A stretch of DNA of 64,000 bases, taken from assembly GCA_016719885.1 (NCBI GenBank), contig JADJYF010000015.1, forward strand, positions 1 through 64,000, given 5' to 3'. The DNA is from Pseudomonadota bacterium (lineage in GTDB: Bacteria > Pseudomonadota > Gammaproteobacteria > Ga0077536). Within the stretch, counting starts at the first letter, position 1. The number at the start of each line of letters is the position of its first letter. A program made the position numbers and the translations under genes. Under the pieces are notes generated by a model, which saw only the letters and a program-made list of their open reading frames with translations, was not told the origin of the DNA and searched no databases. Shown here one piece after another: positions 24,787 through 33,968 of the stretch.

Positions 24787-25911
24787 ATGCTATTGACCGC
24801 GACGGCCCTGTCCGCCCTGCTGTGGCTGACCGTGCTGGTGCTGCCCTGGCGGCCGTGGTCCACCGCTGAACGCCTGCGCATTCCGCACGATCTCGGCGAA
24901 ATCGATCTTGGCGACGTGACCGTACTGATCCCGGCACGCGACGAGGCGAGCTGCATCGCCGCCACCCTGCGGGCGCTGGCCGCGCAGGGCAATATCGCGC
25001 GCATCGTGCTGGTCGACGACCAAAGCAGCGATGGCACCGGCGCGGTGGCGCGCGGCGTCGGCCTGGACAATCTCGTGGTGCTGGACGGCACGCCCTTGCC
25101 GGTCGGCTGGAGCGGCAAGCTGTGGGCCCTGGAGCAGGCGTCGGCGCGGGCCGAGACACCCTATACCCTGCTGCTCGACGCCGACATCGAACTCGGCCCG
25201 CGCGTGCTGGCGGCGCTCAAGCAGCACATGCAGCGCCACGACCTGACGCTGGCCTCGGTGATGGCGAGCCTGCACATGGGCAATGCCTTCGAGAAGCTGC
25301 TGCTGCCGCCGTTCATCTATTTCTTCAAGCTCATTTATCCCTTCGCGCTGTCCAACCGGCCGCGTTCGCCGATAGCGGCGGCGGCCGGCGGCTGCGTGCT
25401 GCTGCGCACCGAAAGCCTGCGCGCGATCGGCGGCTTCGCCTCCCTGCGCGAGGCGATCATTGACGATTGCACGCTGGCCCAGCGCATCAAGCGCAACGGC
25501 GGTCGGACCTGGCTGGGCCTGAGCCGCGACGTGCGCGCCATCCGCCCCTACGAGACCTTGGCCAATATCTGGAACATGGTGGCGCGCACCGCCTTCACAC
25601 AGCTGCGTTATTCGAATGTCCTGCTGGTGATCTGCACCTTGATGCTGGGCCTGTCGTTCATCGCGCCCCTGATTGGACTGGTGAGCGGCAATGCGCCCGC
25701 GACCGGCGCGGCGCTGGTGGCGCTGGCGGCGATGAGCTGGTCCTACCGCCCCACCATCAAGTTCTACGATCTCAATCCGCTGTGGGTCGCGACCCTGAGC
25801 GTCGCCGCCTGCCTGTTCCTGGCCATGACCTGGACCTCGGCCTGGCGCTACTGGACGGGGGAACGCAGCCGCTGGAAGAGTCGCAGCTACGATAAGATCG
25901 AAGGCCATTGA
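24787..25911 (+). CDS. hpnB: Hopanoid-associated family 2 glycosyltransferase HpnB
   Basis: 374 residues. An N-terminal membrane helix is followed by a GT-A domain: VTVLIPARDEASCI, VLVDDQSSDGTG, LLLDADIEL (DxD metal motif) and the QxxRW-like region after IIDDCTLAQRIK. Three hydrophobic helices lie at the C-terminus. HpnB is a processive-type GT2 protein found in hopanoid clusters; its sugar donor and product are not firmly known. It follows hpnH by 63 bases. Confidence 0.85.
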   Translation: MLLTATALSALLWLTVLVLPWRPWSTAERLRIPHDLGEIDLGDVTVLIPARDEASCIAATLRALAAQGNIARIVLVDDQSSDGTGAVARGVGLDNLVVLDGTPLPVGWSGKLWALEQASARAETPYTLLLDADIELGPRVLAALKQHMQRHDLTLASVMASLHMGNAFEKLLLPPFIYFFKLIYPFALSNRPRSPIAAAAGGCVLLRTESLRAIGGFASLREAIIDDCTLAQRIKRNGGRTWLGLSRDVRAIRPYETLANIWNMVARTAFTQLRYSNVLLVICTLMLGLSFIAPLIGLVSGNAPATGAALVALAAMSWSYRPTIKFYDLNPLWVATLSVAACLFLAMTWTSAWRYWTGERSRWKSRSYDKIEGH

Positions 25912-25917
25912 ACTGCG

Positions 25918-25935
25918 CCGAGCGGCCGCGCTCGG
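25918..25935 (+). terminator. Hairpin after hpnB
   Basis: Perfect 7-bp stem CCGAGCG / CGCTCGG with a GCCG loop, starting 7 bases after the hpnB stop. Only a weak T-containing tail follows, so termination would be partial at best. Confidence 0.35.
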
Positions 25936-26023
25936 AGTTCCTTGAATCCACCCTCGCGTGGCGACCGCCAGCGCCGGGGCCGACCTCACACCACGCTGTT
26001 TCGGCGGGAAAGGATCAATCGCG

Positions 26024-26626
26024 ATGAAAATATTGAAATCCGTGCTCGCCACCGCGCTGTTGCTGCTATCCGGCGTCGTCACCGCGGCCGACGACGCCGA
26101 CGCCAAGGCGGTGGTCGAAAAACTCCACCAAGCCTTGCTCGGCGCCATGCAGGCCGGCGCCTCGGCTGGCTTCAAGGGGCGCGAGGACATGCTCGCGCCG
26201 GTCATCGCCGGCAGTTTCGATTTCGATTCGATTTGCCGCATCGTCACCGGCCGCTACTGGAAATCGGCCAGCGACGAACAGAAGACGCGCTTCATCGAAG
26301 TGTTCAAAAGGCTGAGCGTGGCCACCTATGCCAGCAATTTCGCCAGCTTCTCCGGCGAGAAGTTCCAGACCGAGGGCAGCGAGGCCGACCACGACGCGCT
26401 GGTGGTGCGCACCACCCTGCGCCCCACCGATGGCGAGCCGGTGCCCTTGAACTACCTGTTGCGTCAGGCCAACGGCGAATGGCGCATCATGAACGTGGTC
26501 GCGCAGGGCGTTTCCGACCTGTCGCTCAAGCGCGCCGATTACACGGCCGTTATCAAGACCGAAGGCTTTGATTCATTGATCAATCGCCTGGAGAAGAAGG
26601 TAGCCGAAATGAGTAAGGGTTCGTGA
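26024..26626 (+). CDS. hpnM: HpnM, MlaC-type periplasmic phospholipid/hopanoid carrier
   Basis: 200 residues. A cleavable signal peptide is obvious (MKILKSVLATALLLLSGVVTAA). The rest matches the MlaC/Ttg2D family: FDFDSICRIVTGRYWKSASD and, later, PVPLNYLLRQANGEWRIMNV. MlaC proteins carry lipids across the periplasm between an outer-membrane MlaA complex and an inner-membrane MCE transporter. mlaA follows by 84 bases, so this pair could move hopanoids or phospholipids. ATG at 26024 follows AAAGGA. Confidence 0.85.
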   Translation: MKILKSVLATALLLLSGVVTAADDADAKAVVEKLHQALLGAMQAGASAGFKGREDMLAPVIAGSFDFDSICRIVTGRYWKSASDEQKTRFIEVFKRLSVATYASNFASFSGEKFQTEGSEADHDALVVRTTLRPTDGEPVPLNYLLRQANGEWRIMNVVAQGVSDLSLKRADYTAVIKTEGFDSLINRLEKKVAEMSKGS

Positions 26627-26710
26627 GCGGTTGGCTGGCCACCGTAGTGCGGATCAACAACGTTTGTGGCAATATTCTTACTGAATACCCAAGCCTGCGG
26701 AACTTTCAAC

Positions 26711-27469
26711 ATGACTGAGTTCAGTGTCCTGTCGCGCCTGCTTGCCGCGACTGTCGTCCTGCTTGCCGTTAGCGGCTGCGCGTCCAACGACGCGGCCAAG
26801 AACAGCGGCGACCCCTATGAGAACATGAACCGCAAGTTCTACACCTTCAACGACACGCTCGATAAGCATTTCGTCGAGCCGGTGGCGAAGAAATATGCCC
26901 AGTACACCCCGGACCCGGTCCGCAACAGCATCACCAATTTCTTCGACAATACCGGTTACCTGAACACCATCGCCAACGATCTCCTGCAGGGCAAGTTCAC
27001 CCAGACCGCGTCGGACTCCGGCCGCTTCCTGGTCAACAGCACCATCGGTATCGGCGGCCTGTTCGACCCCGCCACCAGCATGGGCTTGAAGCAGCACGAC
27101 GAAGATCTCGGCCAGACCTTCGGCACGTGGGGCGCGAAGGAAGGCGCCTACCTGATGCTGCCCTTGATGGGTCCGAGTTCGTTCCGCGACATCGGCTCGC
27201 CGGTGATGGACATGTTCCTGAACCCGCTGACCTACTTCGCGTCGGTGGTGACCATCCCGGCCGGCGTGGTGAGCGCGGTCAACACCCGCGCCAACCTGCT
27301 GGACGCGACCCGTATCCGCGACCAGGCGGCACTCGACCCCTATACCTTCGTGCGCGAGGCGTGGCGCCAGCAGCGTGAATACGACATCTACGACGGCAAC
27401 CCGCCCGGCGATGGCTACGAGGACTACATCGAAGGCCAGGGCGACGCCGCGGTACTGCGCGTCTACTGA
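26711..27469 (+). CDS. mlaA: MlaA (VacJ) outer-membrane lipoprotein
   Basis: 252 residues. Lipoprotein signal with lipobox LAVSGC. The family core follows: DPYENMNRKFYTFNDTLD, then FLVNSTIGIGGLFDPATSMG and EDLGQTFGTWG, ending GSPVMDMFLNPLTY. MlaA forms a ring-shaped channel that removes phospholipids from the outer leaflet of the outer membrane and passes them to MlaC. A matching MlaC (HpnM) is next door, while the inner-membrane MCE transporter is 18 kb away at 44.5-47.8 kb. Confidence 0.93.
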   Translation: MTEFSVLSRLLAATVVLLAVSGCASNDAAKNSGDPYENMNRKFYTFNDTLDKHFVEPVAKKYAQYTPDPVRNSITNFFDNTGYLNTIANDLLQGKFTQTASDSGRFLVNSTIGIGGLFDPATSMGLKQHDEDLGQTFGTWGAKEGAYLMLPLMGPSSFRDIGSPVMDMFLNPLTYFASVVTIPAGVVSAVNTRANLLDATRIRDQAALDPYTFVREAWRQQREYDIYDGNPPGDGYEDYIEGQGDAAVLRVY

Positions 27470-27499
27470 GGTCCCGCTCGCTCCCGTCCCTGCCCGAAG

Positions 27500-27524
27500 G
27501 CCGCGAACCGCCCTGGTTCGCGGC
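27500..27524. terminator. Bidirectional hairpin between mlaA and glcF
   Basis: A perfect 10-bp stem (GCCGCGAACC / GGTTCGCGGC) with a GCCCT loop sits between the convergent stops of mlaA (27469) and glcF (27537). No T-run is present on either side. Confidence 0.55.
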
Positions 27525-27536
27525 AACGGCCACGGC

Positions 27537-28751
27537 TCAATCGAGGGCCGTTGCCAAGACTTCCAGCCAATGTTTGACCGGCACCGCGGCCTGCGCCGCG
27601 AGGTGGAGCTGGCAGCCGATATTGGCGGTCACGATGGCGCTCGGTCCGCCAGCCATGAGATGGCCGAGTTTGCGCTCGCGCAGCGTGTTCGACATGCCCG
27701 GTTGCAGCACCGAGTAGCTGCCAGCCGAACCGCAGCACAGGTGGCCTTCGTTGGCCGGCACGATGTCCCAGCCGAGTTCGCGTAGCAAAGCTTCAATACG
27801 GCCGCCGAGGCGCTGACCGTGCTGCAGGGTGCAGGGCGTCTGCACGGCCACGCGCCGACCAGCGCCACGCACCCGCGCATGCAAGGCCTTGGCTTCGATC
27901 AACTCCAGCGGGTCACGCACCATCGACACCAGGCGCGACGCGCGTGGCCCGTACAGCGGGTCGCCGGCCAGCACCTGGCCATAGTCACGCAGCTGCAGAC
28001 CGCAACCCGACGAGGTCGCCATCACCGCCTCGGCGCCGGCCTCGATGGCCGGCCACCAGGCGTCGATGTTGGCGCGCGCCAGGCGCGCGGCCATCGTCTC
28101 GTCACCGAGGTGGTAAGGCAGGGCGCCACAGCAATCGACGCCGGGCAGGCGTTCGAGCGTGATGCCGACGGCGTCGAAGACACGCATGGCCGCCGTGTCG
28201 ATGGCGGGATTGAGCACCGCCTGCGCGCAGCCTCCGAGCAGCAGCACGCGGCGCGTGTGCGCGGCGGGCGCGTAGACTGGTGGCGGGTCGGACAAGGCAT
28301 ATAGCCGCGTGATGGCGGCCGGCAGCAGTGGCCGCAACAGGCGACCCATCGCAACCGCGGCGCGCCAGCGGCGCGGATAGGGAATGACATGTTTCAACAC
28401 CGCGCGAGTGGCGCGTTGCCAGGCCGAGAGACCGACCGCCTGGTTGACGCGCGGGCGCACGAGATCCAGCAAGCGCCCGTAGCGCACCCCCGACGGGCAG
28501 GTGGTCTCGCAACTGCGGCATAGCAGGCAACGTTCGAGATGGGCCTGGGTGGTGGCCGTGGCGGCGTCGGCTTCCAGCCATGACTTCATGAGATAGATGC
28601 GTCCACGCGGCCCGTCGCGCTCGTCACCGCTGACCTGGTAGGTCGGACAGGTGGCATTGCAGAAACCACAATGCACGCAGCTGCGTACGATATCGGCGGC
28701 TTCGCCCGCCAGCGGATCGTCCTGCAAACGCTCGTTCAACAAACTGCGCAT
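27537..28751 (-). CDS. glcF: Glycolate oxidase iron-sulfur subunit
   Basis: 404 residues. Two [4Fe-4S] motifs near the N-terminus (CVHCGFCNATCP and CLLCRSCETTCP) are followed by two CCG domains (GVDCCGALPYH and HLCCGSAGSY). This is the electron-transfer subunit of the membrane-associated glycolate dehydrogenase GlcDEF, which oxidises glycolate to glyoxylate. glcE lies 6 bases upstream on the same strand. glcD, the catalytic flavoprotein, is not in the window. Confidence 0.92.
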   Translation of the reverse strand: MRSLLNERLQDDPLAGEAADIVRSCVHCGFCNATCPTYQVSGDERDGPRGRIYLMKSWLEADAATATTQAHLERCLLCRSCETTCPSGVRYGRLLDLVRPRVNQAVGLSAWQRATRAVLKHVIPYPRRWRAAVAMGRLLRPLLPAAITRLYALSDPPPVYAPAAHTRRVLLLGGCAQAVLNPAIDTAAMRVFDAVGITLERLPGVDCCGALPYHLGDETMAARLARANIDAWWPAIEAGAEAVMATSSGCGLQLRDYGQVLAGDPLYGPRASRLVSMVRDPLELIEAKALHARVRGAGRRVAVQTPCTLQHGQRLGGRIEALLRELGWDIVPANEGHLCCGSAGSYSVLQPGMSNTLRERKLGHLMAGGPSAIVTANIGCQLHLAAQAAVPVKHWLEVLATALD

Positions 28752-28757
28752 GGCTTG

Positions 28758-29852
28758 TTATAACCAGTCGTAGAGTCGGCCGGGATTGAATATGCCCTGC
28801 GGATCGAGCCCGCGTTTGACCCGCTGCATCAGCGCGCGCAGCGGTGCGGCGGGCGCCGCGAACGGTGCATCGCTGACCGCGAAGCAGGTCGCATGACCAC
28901 CGAGCGCGGCGGCATGTTCGCGCAACCGTGGATCATCGAGCGCGCCATGCAGCCAGCGTTGCGCGCCGCCCCAATCGTGCAGCACCGGGCCGACATCCTG
29001 CGGGTCGGGCGCGACCGGCGGCAGGCTCATGCGCCACACGGGCCGTGGGTCGTCGAAGAAGAAACCGAGGCGCAGATCGCGCAGGTCGCGCCAGTAATCG
29101 AGCGCATCGCTTTCCACATCGGGCGCGAGTTCGGCGCAGGCATGGCCAACCGCTTCTTCGCTACCGGACGCACGTAGGCGCAGCAGCTCGCCGTCGTAAC
29201 ACATGGCCGTGATCGGCCATGGCGCCGCGGCGAGTTCCGTCATGCGCTGCCGCGCCTCTTCGGGGGTGAGTCGCCACAACAGGCTGCGCTCGACGCGCGG
29301 CCGCGGCAGCACACGCAACGACACCTGCACGATCACGCCCAGCGTGCCGAGGGAACCGGCAAGCAGACGCGCGACGTCAAAGCCGGCGACGTTCTTCATG
29401 ACCTGGCCGCCGAAACTCAAGAGTTCACCGCGCCCATCGATGATGTCGACGCCGAGCACGAAGTCGCGGGCGGCGCCGTGGTAGGGGCGCGCCGGGCCCG
29501 ACAGGCCACTGGCGACCGCGCCACCAAGGGTGGCGCCGCCGCCGAAGTGCGGCGGCTCGAAACCAAGCATCTGGTTCTGTGCCGCCAGCGTGTGTTCGAT
29601 ATCGGCGAGCGGCGTGCCGGCGCGGGCGGTGATGACGAGTTCGGTCGGTTCGTAAGCGACGATGCCGTTCAAGGCCCGCGTATCGAGCGGCTCGCCATGC
29701 AGGACGCGGCCGTAAAACGACTTGCTGCCACCGCCCTGGATACGCAGCGGCGTGGCGTTGGCGCTCGCCGCCTTGACGCGCGCGACCAGCGCCGCGACCG
29801 CCGGCTCGTCGACGCTGGCGCGGACGCTGCCGGCTTCGCCTTCAGACGCCAT
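28758..29852 (-). CDS. glcE: Glycolate oxidase FAD-binding subunit
   Basis: 364 residues, PCMH-type FAD-binding fold: LRIQGGGSKSFYG, then ARAGTPLADIEHTL and ATLGGAVASGLSGPARP. The C-terminus RVKRGLDPQGIFNPGRLY is the usual end of the family. Partner of GlcF. ATG at 29852 is chosen; a GTG three codons upstream is possible and would leave only three bases after aroC. Confidence 0.9.
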   Translation of the reverse strand: MASEGEAGSVRASVDEPAVAALVARVKAASANATPLRIQGGGSKSFYGRVLHGEPLDTRALNGIVAYEPTELVITARAGTPLADIEHTLAAQNQMLGFEPPHFGGGATLGGAVASGLSGPARPYHGAARDFVLGVDIIDGRGELLSFGGQVMKNVAGFDVARLLAGSLGTLGVIVQVSLRVLPRPRVERSLLWRLTPEEARQRMTELAAAPWPITAMCYDGELLRLRASGSEEAVGHACAELAPDVESDALDYWRDLRDLRLGFFFDDPRPVWRMSLPPVAPDPQDVGPVLHDWGGAQRWLHGALDDPRLREHAAALGGHATCFAVSDAPFAAPAAPLRALMQRVKRGLDPQGIFNPGRLYDWL

Positions 29853-29864
29853 GCGCGTCACTAC

Positions 29865-30968
29865 TCAGCACGAGGAATCGCGGGTGATGACCGGAGTACG
29901 CACCTCGACGTCGGCGTTCTGTCCACGTTGGCGCAGGAAGTGATCGACGAGGACCAGCGCCACCATGGCCTCGGCTATCGGCACCGCGCGTATGCCGACG
30001 CACGGGTCGTGGCGCCCGAGCGTCACTATCGAGGTCGCGTCGCCGTTCATGTCGATGGTGTCGCCATCCAGTCGAATGCTGGAGGTCGGCTTCAAGGCGA
30101 TGCTGGCGACGATGTCCTGGCCGGTGGAAATGCCGCCCAGGATGCCGCCGGCGTGATTGCTGGCAAAGCCGCGCGGCGACATCGCATCGCGATGCGCACT
30201 GCCCTTCTGCTCGACCACCGCGAAGCCGTCGCCGATCTCCACCGCGCGCACCGCGTTGATGCTCATGAGCGCCTTGGCCAGATCGGCATCGAGGCGGTCG
30301 AACACCGGCTCGCCCCAGCCGGGCGGCAAACCCGTCGCGATCACCGTCACGCGCGCACCGATGGAATCGCCTTCCTTGCGCAACGCGTCCATGTAGGCTT
30401 CGAGCTCGGGCACACGCGACGGCTCGGCGCAAAAAAACGGGTTACCGTCGACCGCGGCAAGATCTTCGCAGGCGAGACGCAAGGGACCAAGTTGAGCGAG
30501 GTAGCCGCGCACTTCGACGCCGCAGCTTTCGCGCAGGTATTTCTTCGCGATCGCGCCGGCCGCGACGCGCATACAGGTCTCGCGCGCCGAGGAACGTCCG
30601 CCGCCGCGATGATCGCGCACGCCGTACTTCTGGATATAGGTGTAATCGGCATGGCCAGGACGGAACTTGTCCTGGATGTTGGAGTAGTCCTTGGATTTCT
30701 GATCGGTGTTTTCGATCAACAGGCCAATCGAGGTGCCGGTGGTGCGGCCTTCGAACACACCAGACAGGATGCGCACCTTGTCTTCTTCACGTCGCTGCGT
30801 GGTGTGGCGCGACTGACCGGGCTTGCGCCTGTCGAGATCATGTTGCAGATCGGCTTCGCTGAGCGCGAGGCCGGGTGGGCATCCGTCGACGATCGCGACA
30901 TAGCCCGGCCCGTGGCTTTCGCCCGCGGTGGAAAGAGAAAACAGTTTACCAATCGTGTTACCGGCCAT
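29865..30968 (-). CDS. aroC: Chorismate synthase
   Basis: 367 residues. It contains the family signatures GESHGPGYVAIVDGCPPGL, KPGQSRHTTQRREEDKV and GRSSARETCMRVAAGAIAKK. It converts EPSP to chorismate using reduced FMN, the last common step of aromatic amino acid synthesis. It follows prmB, a neighbour order common in Gammaproteobacteria. Confidence 0.97.
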   Translation of the reverse strand: MAGNTIGKLFSLSTAGESHGPGYVAIVDGCPPGLALSEADLQHDLDRRKPGQSRHTTQRREEDKVRILSGVFEGRTTGTSIGLLIENTDQKSKDYSNIQDKFRPGHADYTYIQKYGVRDHRGGGRSSARETCMRVAAGAIAKKYLRESCGVEVRGYLAQLGPLRLACEDLAAVDGNPFFCAEPSRVPELEAYMDALRKEGDSIGARVTVIATGLPPGWGEPVFDRLDADLAKALMSINAVRAVEIGDGFAVVEQKGSAHRDAMSPRGFASNHAGGILGGISTGQDIVASIALKPTSSIRLDGDTIDMNGDATSIVTLGRHDPCVGIRAVPIAEAMVALVLVDHFLRQRGQNADVEVRTPVITRDSSC

Positions 30969-31025
30969 GGCGGTATTCTAGCAGGCAAACTCGCCGGACA
31001 GGCTTGCCACCATGCGCCGCGCGCG

Positions 31026-31922
31026 TCATCGATGGCTGGCGGCCACCAGGTCTTCACGCGAGATCACGAACACGCCTTCGCCACCGTGTTCGAACTCCAG
31101 CCAGGTCAAGGGCAGATGGGCATGACGCGCATCCACGGCCGCGGCGATCTCGCCCACCTCGACCACCAGCACGCCGCCCGGCGCCAGGTATTCGGCGGCG
31201 CGCGCGAGAATGCCGTCGACGCAATCGAAGCCCTCGTCGCCGGCGTAGAGGCCCAGGGCCGGTTCTTCGAGATACTCCTGGGGAAGTTCGTTCTTGCGTG
31301 GCGCCGGCACGTAGGGTGGATTGCTGACGATGAGATCGTAAGTGCGTCCCGCGGGCGGAAACAGATCGGCTTCGAACAGCCGCACGCGCGACTCGAGACC
31401 ATGGCGCGCGCGGTTGATGTCGGCCACCGCGAGGGCGTCGGCGCTGAGATCCGTCGCATCGACCTCGGCGTCGGGAAATTCCAGGGCGCAGGCCAGCGCG
31501 ATACAGCCGCTGCCGGTGCCGATGTCGAGGATGCGTTTGACCCCGTCCGGCGCAAGCCATGGCGCGAACTGCTGGCCGATGAGTTCGGCAAGCGGCGAGC
31601 GCGGCACCAGCACGCGCTCATCGACATAGAACTCATGGCCCGCGAACCACATGCGGTGGGTGAGATAGGCGGCCGGACAGCGGCGCGCCAGGCGCGCACT
31701 CACCAATTGCTCGGCCGCCGCGCAGGCCTCGGTCGTCACCGCCTGGTCGAGCAGCGCATCGCCGGCGTCGGGCGGCAGGCCGAGACCATGCAGCACCAGG
31801 AACGCCGCCTCGTCGAGAGCGTTGTCCGTGCCGTGTCCGAAATACAGGCCGGCGTCATGAAAGCGCCGGGCCGCATCGTCAATCAGCGCGCGCGCCGTGG
31901 CCGGCGTCGCGCCCTCAGCCAC
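31026..31922 (-). CDS. prmB: 50S ribosomal protein L3 glutamine methyltransferase PrmB
   Basis: 298 residues, HemK/PrmA-type SAM methyltransferase. SAM loop ILDIGTGSGCIALA and catalytic NPPY in LIVSNPPYVPAP; the N-terminal PrmC-like helical domain includes RMWFAGHEFYVDERVLVPRS, which favours PrmB over PrmC. It methylates a glutamine of ribosomal protein L3. Its start overlaps the end of htpG by 8 bases. Confidence 0.92.
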   Translation of the reverse strand: MAEGATPATARALIDDAARRFHDAGLYFGHGTDNALDEAAFLVLHGLGLPPDAGDALLDQAVTTEACAAAEQLVSARLARRCPAAYLTHRMWFAGHEFYVDERVLVPRSPLAELIGQQFAPWLAPDGVKRILDIGTGSGCIALACALEFPDAEVDATDLSADALAVADINRARHGLESRVRLFEADLFPPAGRTYDLIVSNPPYVPAPRKNELPQEYLEEPALGLYAGDEGFDCVDGILARAAEYLAPGGVLVVEVGEIAAAVDARHAHLPLTWLEFEHGGEGVFVISREDLVAASHR

Positions 31923-33783
31923 GCACGACGACCAGTTCGAGCACCACGTCGTTCATGCACTTGACGAAGCCCGCCGGGTCGTCGAGCTTGCCGCCTTCGG
32001 CCAGTATCGACTGCTCGAACAACAGGCTCGCCCAGTTGGCGAACTGCTGCTCGTCCTGCATGTCGTCCATGAACTTGATCATGGGGTGCTCGAGGTTGAG
32101 TTCGAGGATGCGCTTGGCGGCCGGCACGTCCTGGCCGGCGGCTTTCAGCAGGCGCTCGAGGTTGGCGCTCATGGCCGCATCGGCAGACACCAGGCAGGCC
32201 GGTGAACTGGTCAGGCGCTGACTGCGCTTGACGTCCTCGTCGCGCGCATCGAGCGCACCTTTGATGCGCTTCAACAAGGGACTGACTTGCTCGTCCTGCT
32301 GCTTGTCCTGGTCGGCTTCATCCTCGCTCTTGATGTCGCCGTGCACGACCGACTTCAAGGGCTTGCCCTCGAACTCCGACAGGTGCGTGACCAGCCACTC
32401 GTCGATGGGCTCGTGCATCAGCAGCACTTCGATGCCCTGCTTGCGGAAGTATTCGAGGTGTGGGCTGTTGCGCGCGGTCGAGAAGCCATCGGCGACGATG
32501 TAATAGATGGCGTCCTGGCCTTCCTTCATACGCGCCAGGTAGGCGGCGAGGCTGACATCCTGGGTGTCGGTATCGGTGTGGGTGCTGGCGAAGCGCAGCA
32601 GCTTGGCGACGCGATCGCGGTTGGCGTAGTCCTCGATTACGCCTTCCTTCAACACGCGGCCGAAGGCCTGCCAGAACTCGGCGTACTTGTCGCCCTCGGC
32701 GAGGGTTTCGATCATGCCCAGCACCTTCTTGACCGAGGCGCTGCGGATGGTCTCGAGAGTCTTGTTGTGCTGCAGGATCTCGCGCGACACGTTGAGCGGC
32801 AGGTCGTTGGTGTCGATCACGCCGCGCACGAAGCGCAGGTAACGCGGCATGAGCTTCTCGGCGTCGTCCATGATGAACACGCGCTGCACGTAGAGCTTGA
32901 CGCCGTGCTTGACTTCGCGGTCCCACAGGTCGAAGGGCGCGCGCGCCGGCAGGTAGAACAGCGTGGTGTATTCGTTCTTGCCCTCGACCTTGGAATGCAG
33001 CCAGCTGGTCGGATCGCTGAAGTCATGGGAGACGTGCTTGTAGAACTCCTTGTATTCCTCGTCGGAGATCTCGTTCTTCGAGCGGCGCCACAGCGCGGTG
33101 GCCTGGTTGATGGTCTCCCAGCCTTTCTCCTCGCCGGTCTTTTGCATCTTGATCGGCACCGAGATGTGGTCCGAGTAGCGCTTGCAGATCTCGCGCAGGC
33201 GATACTCGTTGGCGAGATCCTTGGCGTCGTCCTTCAGGTGCAACACTATTTCGGTGCCGCGGCGCTTGGCGGTGACGGTCTCGACCGTGAACTCGCCCTT
33301 GCCCTCTGATTCCCAGCGCACCCCTTCCTCGTTCTTGTGGCCGGCCTTGCGCGACGTGACCGTGACCTTGTCGGCGACGATGAAGGCCGCGTAGAAGCCC
33401 ACGCCGAACTGGCCGATGAGCTGCGAATCGGCGCGCGCATCGCCCGACAGCTTGCCGAAGAACTCACGGGTGCCGGACTTGGCGATGGTGCCGAGGTGCT
33501 CGGTGGCCTCGTCGCGGGTCATGCCGATGCCGTTGTCGCGAATGGTGATGGTGGCCGCCTCGGCGTCGAATTCGAGTTCGATGGCGAGTTCGCCGTCGTT
33601 CTCGTACAGGCTGTCATCGGACAGCGCGGCGAAGCGCAGCTTGTCGGCGGCGTCGGCGGCGTTGGAGACCAGCTCGCGCAAGAAGATCTCGCGGTTGCTG
33701 TACAGGGAATTGATGACGAGATCGAGCAGCTGGGTGACCTCCGACTGGAAGCCCCGTTGTTCTTTGGCAGTATCGAGCGCCAT
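31915..33783 (-). CDS. htpG: Chaperone HtpG (Hsp90)
   Basis: 622 residues. N-terminal GHKL ATPase motifs are clear: ELVSNAADAADKLRF, IRDNGIGMTRDEA and IGQFGVGFYAAF; the middle-domain block NVSREILQHNKTL and a typical C-terminal dimerisation region follow. ATP-dependent chaperone. GAGG lies just ahead of the ATG at 33783, and a heat-shock type promoter is present upstream. Confidence 0.97.
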   Translation of the reverse strand: MALDTAKEQRGFQSEVTQLLDLVINSLYSNREIFLRELVSNAADAADKLRFAALSDDSLYENDGELAIELEFDAEAATITIRDNGIGMTRDEATEHLGTIAKSGTREFFGKLSGDARADSQLIGQFGVGFYAAFIVADKVTVTSRKAGHKNEEGVRWESEGKGEFTVETVTAKRRGTEIVLHLKDDAKDLANEYRLREICKRYSDHISVPIKMQKTGEEKGWETINQATALWRRSKNEISDEEYKEFYKHVSHDFSDPTSWLHSKVEGKNEYTTLFYLPARAPFDLWDREVKHGVKLYVQRVFIMDDAEKLMPRYLRFVRGVIDTNDLPLNVSREILQHNKTLETIRSASVKKVLGMIETLAEGDKYAEFWQAFGRVLKEGVIEDYANRDRVAKLLRFASTHTDTDTQDVSLAAYLARMKEGQDAIYYIVADGFSTARNSPHLEYFRKQGIEVLLMHEPIDEWLVTHLSEFEGKPLKSVVHGDIKSEDEADQDKQQDEQVSPLLKRIKGALDARDEDVKRSQRLTSSPACLVSADAAMSANLERLLKAAGQDVPAAKRILELNLEHPMIKFMDDMQDEQQFANWASLLFEQSILAEGGKLDDPAGFVKCMNDVVLELVVVRG

Positions 33784-33818
33784 GGTGTCCTCTGCGGTCG
33801 CGTGAATGAGGCGGGCAA

Positions 33819-33846
33819 ACTATGGTCGCGGCCCGGTGATTTCAAG
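33819..33846 (-). promoter_or_regulatory. sigma32-type heat-shock promoter of htpG
   Basis: On the minus strand: CTTGAAA (33846-33840), identical to the sigma32 -35 consensus, a 13-base spacer, and ACCATAGT (33826-33819) resembling the -10 CCCCATNT. The start codon is about 36 bases downstream. htpG is a classic sigma32 target in enterobacteria. Confidence 0.6.
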
Positions 33847-33968
33847 TCCTTCGCGCGCCGGCGCGGCCGCCGCGCTACCATAGCGCCCCACGGTCGCGCC
33901 CCGCGACCGCATCGTTTCGAGGGACGTACGCGCGCGCGTCACAGGGCGTGCCGACCTTAATTTTCGCC

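Noticed and set aside
29478..31964. An 828-codon open frame on the plus strand.
   Set aside because: It lies antisense to glcE, aroC and prmB, has low-complexity Arg/His/Gly-rich translation and no family match. It comes from GC-rich codon use of the real genes.
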